NCBI GenBank assembly: GCA_002385665.1
Contig: DGDX01000119.1
Span: 579-9,860 of the forward strand
DNA: 9,282 nucleotides
From: Firmicutes bacterium UBA3941
GTDB lineage: Bacteria > Bacillota > Clostridia > Caldicoprobacterales > UBA3941
Reading direction: 5' to 3'
A program made the position numbers and the translations under genes. The notes under the pieces were generated by a model that searched no databases, was not told the DNA's origin, and saw nothing but the letters and a program-made list of their open reading frames with translations. Each line of letters opens with the position of its first letter. The first letter of the stretch is position 1. Below are positions 6,575 through 9,282 of the stretch, piece after piece.

Positions 6575-7171
6575 TCAATCTCTCTCCAGTATTCCCCTCT
6601 CTATGGAATCCTCCACCATTTCTTCCACCAAATCCCACAGGTCTGGGGCCCCTTCCTGTATAGGCAGGTTGCGTTCCAGCACCTTGCTGCTCTTAATGCC
6701 ATGCTTAACCCATGTATGCCCTTCCGTAAGATAATTGCATATCAGAGGTTGCAATCTGTCCAGGGAAGACGCAAAGAGGGCCTCGGGGGTTTTCCTAGCT
6801 TCAAACTCGTCCCACAGAGCCCTCAGTTCCTGTCCTTGATCCGGTGGCAGGATACTGTAGAGCTTGTCCGCCGCCGCCAGTTCCCTGCTGGCCTTATCCA
6901 GGTTACCCTTTTCGTCGTAACAAAAGGTATCCCCTGCATAGATTTCCACCAAATCATGAACCAATAACATCTTTAAGACCTTTGTTATGTCCAAATCCTT
7001 TTCAGGTGAATACTCCTTAAGGACCATAGCCATTAGAGCCAGATGCCAGGAGTGTTCGGCATCGTTTTCATTCCTTGATCCGTCCATCAGCAACGTCTGC
7101 CTGTATATGTTTTTCAGTTTGTCCACTTCTACAATAAATTCAATTTGTTTCCGTAACCTATCCTTGTCCAT
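6575..7171 (-). CDS. HD-domain phosphohydrolase, YfbR/HDDC2-like
   Basis: This is a metal-dependent HD-superfamily hydrolase of 198 residues, probably a cytoplasmic 5'-nucleotidase-like phosphatase acting on (deoxy)nucleoside monophosphates. Numbered from the longest frame (add 8 to numbers from the chosen start), the metal ligands are His48 in NDAEHSWH, the His80-Asp81 pair in LLVHDLVEIYAGDT, and Asp146 in SSLDRLQP. Glu84 and Asp89 follow the HD pair as in YfbR and HDDC2. The catalytic set is complete, and length is normal. The frame opens at TTG 7195, but AAGGAG lies at 7189-7184. ATG 7183 abuts that site, so ATG 7171 (MDKDRLRKQIEF, matching the usual start of the family) is preferred with a 12-base spacing. 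It lies between the 51-residue membrane gene and the URO-D-like gene in one operon. Family assignment is firm, substrate is inferred. Confidence 0.88.
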   Translation of the reverse strand: MDKDRLRKQIEFIVEVDKLKNIYRQTLLMDGSRNENDAEHSWHLALMAMVLKEYSPEKDLDITKVLKMLLVHDLVEIYAGDTFCYDEKGNLDKASRELAAADKLYSILPPDQGQELRALWDEFEARKTPEALFASSLDRLQPLICNYLTEGHTWVKHGIKSSKVLERNLPIQEGAPDLWDLVEEMVEDSIERGILERD

Positions 7172-7200
7172 TAAATATGACATCTCCTTATGCAATCAGG

Positions 7201-7356
7201 TTAAAATAAGCCGCTTAAAAAACCGTAATTAGCTAATACATAGAGAACAATGCCGATAACAACTATAGTCAGAATAAACTTTAATAGTTTAGCTGCAATC
7301 TTCATTATCAGCACAATGGCTAATATCGCAATAACAATGGTGATAAAATCCGTCAT
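7201..7356 (-). CDS. Small hydrophobic membrane protein, 51 residues, unknown function
   Basis: I translated this short gene directly. ATG 7356 follows the G-rich ribosome binding site GGGGGGAG (7368-7361) by four bases, and TAA is at 7203-7201. The 51 residues begin MTDFITIVIAILAIVLIMKI and continue AAKLLKFILTIVVIGIVLYV before a short LANYGFLSGLF tail. This suggests two membrane helices (about 4-18 and 26-42) with lysines K19, K23 and K26 between them, or one long bent helix. Hydrophobic codons are used coherently over the whole length, and the stop lies 12 bases before the ribosome binding site of the HD gene. That is tight operon spacing and argues that the gene is real. I do not recognise the family. 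It could be a membrane anchor or stress peptide, or (less likely, with no antitoxin visible) a toxin-like peptide. Confidence 0.75.
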   Translation of the reverse strand: MTDFITIVIAILAIVLIMKIAAKLLKFILTIVVIGIVLYVLANYGFLSGLF

Positions 7357-7404
7357 TTTACTCCCCCCATATTGTTTCTAGCCCAAACCGTGCTGCTAGT
7401 CAAG

Positions 7405-7432
7405 ATACACCCTATTCCATTAGCTGGTGTAT
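7405..7432. promoter_or_regulatory. Inverted repeat ATACACC-N14-GGTGTAT, candidate operator
   Basis: ATACACC (7405-7411) and GGTGTAT (7426-7432) are exact reverse complements separated by 14 bases, so the half-site centres are 21 bases apart, about two helical turns. That spacing suits a dimeric winged-helix regulator. It lies downstream of the minus-strand -10 boxes and upstream of the 51-residue gene. Binding by the divergently encoded MocR protein is an inference from position only. Confidence 0.4.
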
Positions 7433-7475
7433 GCCAAATAATACGTAAAATTTAGCTATCCTAAAATACCAAAAT

Positions 7476-7565
7476 CTGATACCATTATATCATAGGTGCG
7501 AGCCTTAATTGGCTTGCTTCTCACCGATTCAATAAATGTATCAGATAAAACCCTGAAGGTTTTAT
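7476..7565. repeat. Nested inverted repeats, possible structured leader RNA
   Basis: CTGATACCATT (7476-7486) pairs with AATGTATCAG (7535-7544) with a one-base bulge. Inside, GGTG (7495-7498) faces CACC (7522-7525), and CGAGCC (7499-7504) faces GGCTTG (7511-7516) around TTAATT. Immediately after comes a hairpin ATAAAACC/GGTTTTAT (7545-7552, 7558-7565) followed by TTTCC. If transcribed rightward this is a leader for the MocR gene, with a stem next to a weak terminator-like hairpin. I do not recognise it as a known riboswitch or T-box. Confidence 0.35.
7484..7492 (-). promoter_or_regulatory. Extended -10 promoter element, proximal, for the 51-aa/HD/URO-D operon
   Basis: The minus strand reads TGATATAAT (7492-7484), a perfect extended -10 box. 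The surrounding 14-mer TGATATAATGGTAT is identical to the box of the promoter at 4021. No good -35 is seen at 16-18 bases, which is tolerated in TG-extended promoters. Transcription would start near 7477, with a leader of about 120 bases to the 51-residue gene. Confidence 0.45.
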
Positions 7566-7581
7566 TTCCTTGATTGCATTT

Positions 7582-7611
7582 ATTATATCATAGGAAGGAC
7601 TTTGGCTTCAA
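7582..7611 (-). promoter_or_regulatory. Distal extended -10 promoter for the 51-aa/HD/URO-D operon
   Basis: The minus strand carries TTGAAG (7611-7606), an 18-base spacer, and TATAAT (7587-7582) with the TG extension (7590-7589). It repeats the 13-mer CCTATGATATAAT of the proximal box exactly, 98 bases upstream. A transcript from here would include the nested inverted repeats. Confidence 0.4.
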
Positions 7612-7691
7612 TTACGGAATCATCACGGTTATTAGCTAAATCACATTGCCCCAGTGACCATTATATTGATTGTAAATGGAGGGACTAATTA

Positions 7692-9134
7692 ATGTTTTCG
7701 GATATTTCTCTGACGGATGATAAGCCCTTATACATACAGATAAGGGATTACATAAAGCAAATGATCTTAAAAGGATTACTAAGCCAGGGTCAAAAATTAC
7801 CTTCCACCAGGGAGCTTTGCAATACCATCGGCGTCAGCCGCAACACCATTATTTTGGCCTATGAGTATCTGGAAGATGAGGGTTTTGTGCAAATTATCAA
7901 GGGCAGGGGAACCTTCGTATCGGATATCACCATAGATTATCAGGATGAGTGGAATATGGATTGGACTTCCAGACTGACTCCCTACGCCCACCTGGCCAAT
8001 CAACTGGATATCGTCAAGCATGAGTCCAGATGGCAAAAAGGAATGATATCCTTTAAGAGCATTGCTCCCGATGATAAGCTGTTTGATCTGGATGATTTTA
8101 AAAGGGCCTTTTTAGACAGGTTTTCTCTTGAAGGAGAAAAGTTGTTAAACTATGGCTATGCACAGGGGTACAAACCCCTTATAGATTACTTGATGGGTTA
8201 TATGGAAAACAAGGGTGTCAAAACCCAGGGCAAGGACATTCTTGTAACCAACGGATTCACCGAAGGATTTGATATGGTACTTTCAGCCCTCACTGAACCG
8301 GGGGATCATATACTATGTGAAAATCCCACCCATAACACCGCTGTAAAGATAATGAAGCTCCATGGGCTTGAAATCGTAGGTGTAGATATGGAAGATGATG
8401 GTATAGACCTGGATAAACTACAAGAGGCCTTATCCAACAACCCTGTATCCATGGGTTTTCTCATCCCTTCCTATCACAACCCCACGGGCATAGTCATGTC
8501 CCCTGAGAAAAGGGTTGAGGTGCTAAATACTTTTGCCCGTCACAGAGTCCCCCTCATAGAGGACGGTTTTAACGAGGAGTTGAGATATTCGGGTTCTCAC
8601 CTATCGCCCTTGGCCGCTCTATGCGGCAGGGGCAACAGCATCATCTACATAGGAAGCTTGTCCAAGGTATTGTTTCCAGGCCTTAGGATTGGGTGGATCC
8701 TGGGAGATAGTCATCTAATCTCCCAGTTGGAGAGCATAAAACGGAGCCGCAACATACATTCCTCATTCCTGGATCAGGCCATCCTATATGAATATCTGGC
8801 GGCGGGAAACCTTGAAAAATATCTAAAAAAAGCCCGTAGAATCTATCGGGAAAAGTACGATTATGCCCTGGAATGTGCACAAAGGTATATACCCTGTAAG
8901 AAAATACTTGGAGAAGGCGGCCTTCATATTTTTATTGAACTTGATCATAACCTTAATGCCCGTAAAGTTTTGGATGAATGCATACGGCAAAATGTCATAT
9001 TTATGCCGGGGGATATATTTTATATCCATGGAAAGGGGGCCAATACCTTCCGTTTAGGATTTGCCCGCTGCACACCGGAAGAAATAAGACAGGGTTTTAA
9101 AATCATAGGTGATGTCATCAGGGGTCTGGAATAG
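7692..9134 (+). CDS. MocR-type transcriptional regulator: GntR winged helix fused to class I/II aminotransferase domain
   Basis: This is a 480-residue PLP-dependent regulator of the MocR/GabR/PdxR family. Residues 10-77 are a GntR winged helix: PLYIQIRDYIKQMI, then LPSTRELCNTIGVSRNTI, then EDEGFVQIIKGRGTFV. After a linker of about 80-130, residues of about 135-480 form a fold-type I aminotransferase domain. Its marks are NPTHNTA (211-217), SYHNPTG (260-266), SLSK with PLP-Lys325 (322-325), LRIGW (331-335) and Arg454 in TFRLGFA for a substrate carboxylate. The usual EDDY motif reads EDGF (290-293), so the Tyr that contacts PLP O3' (Tyr281 in GabR) is Phe293. ATG 7692 is supported by GGAGGG eight bases upstream. 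It is divergent from the HD/URO-D operon and probably controls it or its own gene. The effector cannot be deduced. Confidence 0.93.
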   Translation: MFSDISLTDDKPLYIQIRDYIKQMILKGLLSQGQKLPSTRELCNTIGVSRNTIILAYEYLEDEGFVQIIKGRGTFVSDITIDYQDEWNMDWTSRLTPYAHLANQLDIVKHESRWQKGMISFKSIAPDDKLFDLDDFKRAFLDRFSLEGEKLLNYGYAQGYKPLIDYLMGYMENKGVKTQGKDILVTNGFTEGFDMVLSALTEPGDHILCENPTHNTAVKIMKLHGLEIVGVDMEDDGIDLDKLQEALSNNPVSMGFLIPSYHNPTGIVMSPEKRVEVLNTFARHRVPLIEDGFNEELRYSGSHLSPLAALCGRGNSIIYIGSLSKVLFPGLRIGWILGDSHLISQLESIKRSRNIHSSFLDQAILYEYLAAGNLEKYLKKARRIYREKYDYALECAQRYIPCKKILGEGGLHIFIELDHNLNARKVLDECIRQNVIFMPGDIFYIHGKGANTFRLGFARCTPEEIRQGFKIIGDVIRGLE

Positions 9135-9282
9135 GTTCCATCCTTTCCAAGACCCATTTTCATACCTTATCAGCCGTTGTTTTTGGAGAATCGTGGGCTG
9201 TGTTCAACTATGAACCACACTTTGTACATACATTAAACACATCTGTGCTCCTCGCCTTATTATTGTTATAGCAATAGCTATT
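9135..9282. other. Short 3' flank, no gene or clear terminator
   Basis: The 148 bases after the MocR stop contain a weak stem (GTTCA/TGAAC around 9202-9215) and a small inverted repeat, TATTG/CAATA (9261-9276). Neither is G/C-rich nor followed by a T-run, so I do not call a terminator. No convincing start of a next gene is seen. Confidence 0.5.

Larger units (their letters stand above)
7357..7691. other. Divergent regulatory region between the HD/URO-D operon and the MocR gene, no gene seen
   Basis: This 335-base stretch has no reading frame with a plausible start. Going rightward it holds:
- an inverted repeat, ATACACC/GGTGTAT (7405-7432)
- nested inverted repeats (7476-7544)
- an 8-bp hairpin, ATAAAACC/GGTTTTAT (7545-7565)
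- an outer pair, AATAAATG/CATTTATT (7531-7538, 7577-7584)
- two copies of the 13-mer ATTATATCATAGG (7484-7496, 7582-7594)

On the minus strand each 13-mer copy forms an extended -10 box. I could not find a convincing plus-strand promoter for the MocR gene; TATATT at 7662-7667 is too close to the start and lacks a -35. Confidence 0.6.

Noticed and set aside
7662..7667. TATATT as the -10 of the MocR gene
   Set aside because: The predicted start would fall within the ribosome binding site, and no -35 is found at 16-18 bases upstream.
9204..9242. Twelve-residue open frame on the minus strand (ATG 9242) with a GAGGAG upstream
   Set aside because: It is too short to support as a gene, with no family resemblance; the upstream match could be chance.

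Overview
The window looks like a chromosomal segment of a low-to-moderate G+C Gram-positive anaerobe, most likely a member of the Clostridia. The grounds are AGGAGG-type ribosome binding sites, GTG and TTG starts, frequent ATA and AGG codons, a lipoprotein solute-binding protein, LplB/YtcP-type permeases, a MocR-type regulator and URO-D-fold proteins. It contains no rRNA, tRNA, insertion sequence, phage gene or CRISPR array that I can recognise.

Layout. Positions 1-3450 hold a minus-strand carbohydrate ABC importer operon (CUT1 family). In transcription order it is an LplB-like permease, a YtcP/LplC-like permease and a lipoprotein substrate-binding protein that runs off the left edge. The 5' end of the LplB gene seems to carry a one-base frameshift. 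Once bridged, the protein has four extra N-terminal membrane segments. A 0.7-kb intergenic region (3451-4156) follows, crowded with inverted repeats and holding divergent promoter candidates. Positions 4157-5278 (plus) encode a URO-D-superfamily protein. It meets tail-to-tail, sharing a TTAA at the stop codons, with a second and very different URO-D-like protein (6516-5275, minus). That second gene is the last of a minus-strand operon: a 51-residue membrane peptide (7356-7201), an HD-domain phosphohydrolase (7171-6575), then the URO-D-like gene. A 0.33-kb divergent region with two extended -10 boxes and nested inverted repeats separates this operon from a plus-strand GntR/MocR regulator (7692-9134). 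The last 148 bases hold no gene I can support.

How they may work together. The importer would bring in a glycan or glycoside, but no glycosidase or sugar kinase is visible. The neighbours are two URO-D-fold barrels, a fold used for decarboxylation and for methyl transfer to corrinoid or thiol acceptors. Neither carries the canonical HemE motif or a clean MtaA His-x-Cys zinc motif, so their reaction is open. The MocR protein, divergent from the HD/URO-D operon, is the obvious local regulator candidate. The most notable observations are the LplB frameshift and fusion, the paired unusual URO-D proteins, the overlooked 51-residue membrane gene, and the inverted-repeat-rich regulatory regions.
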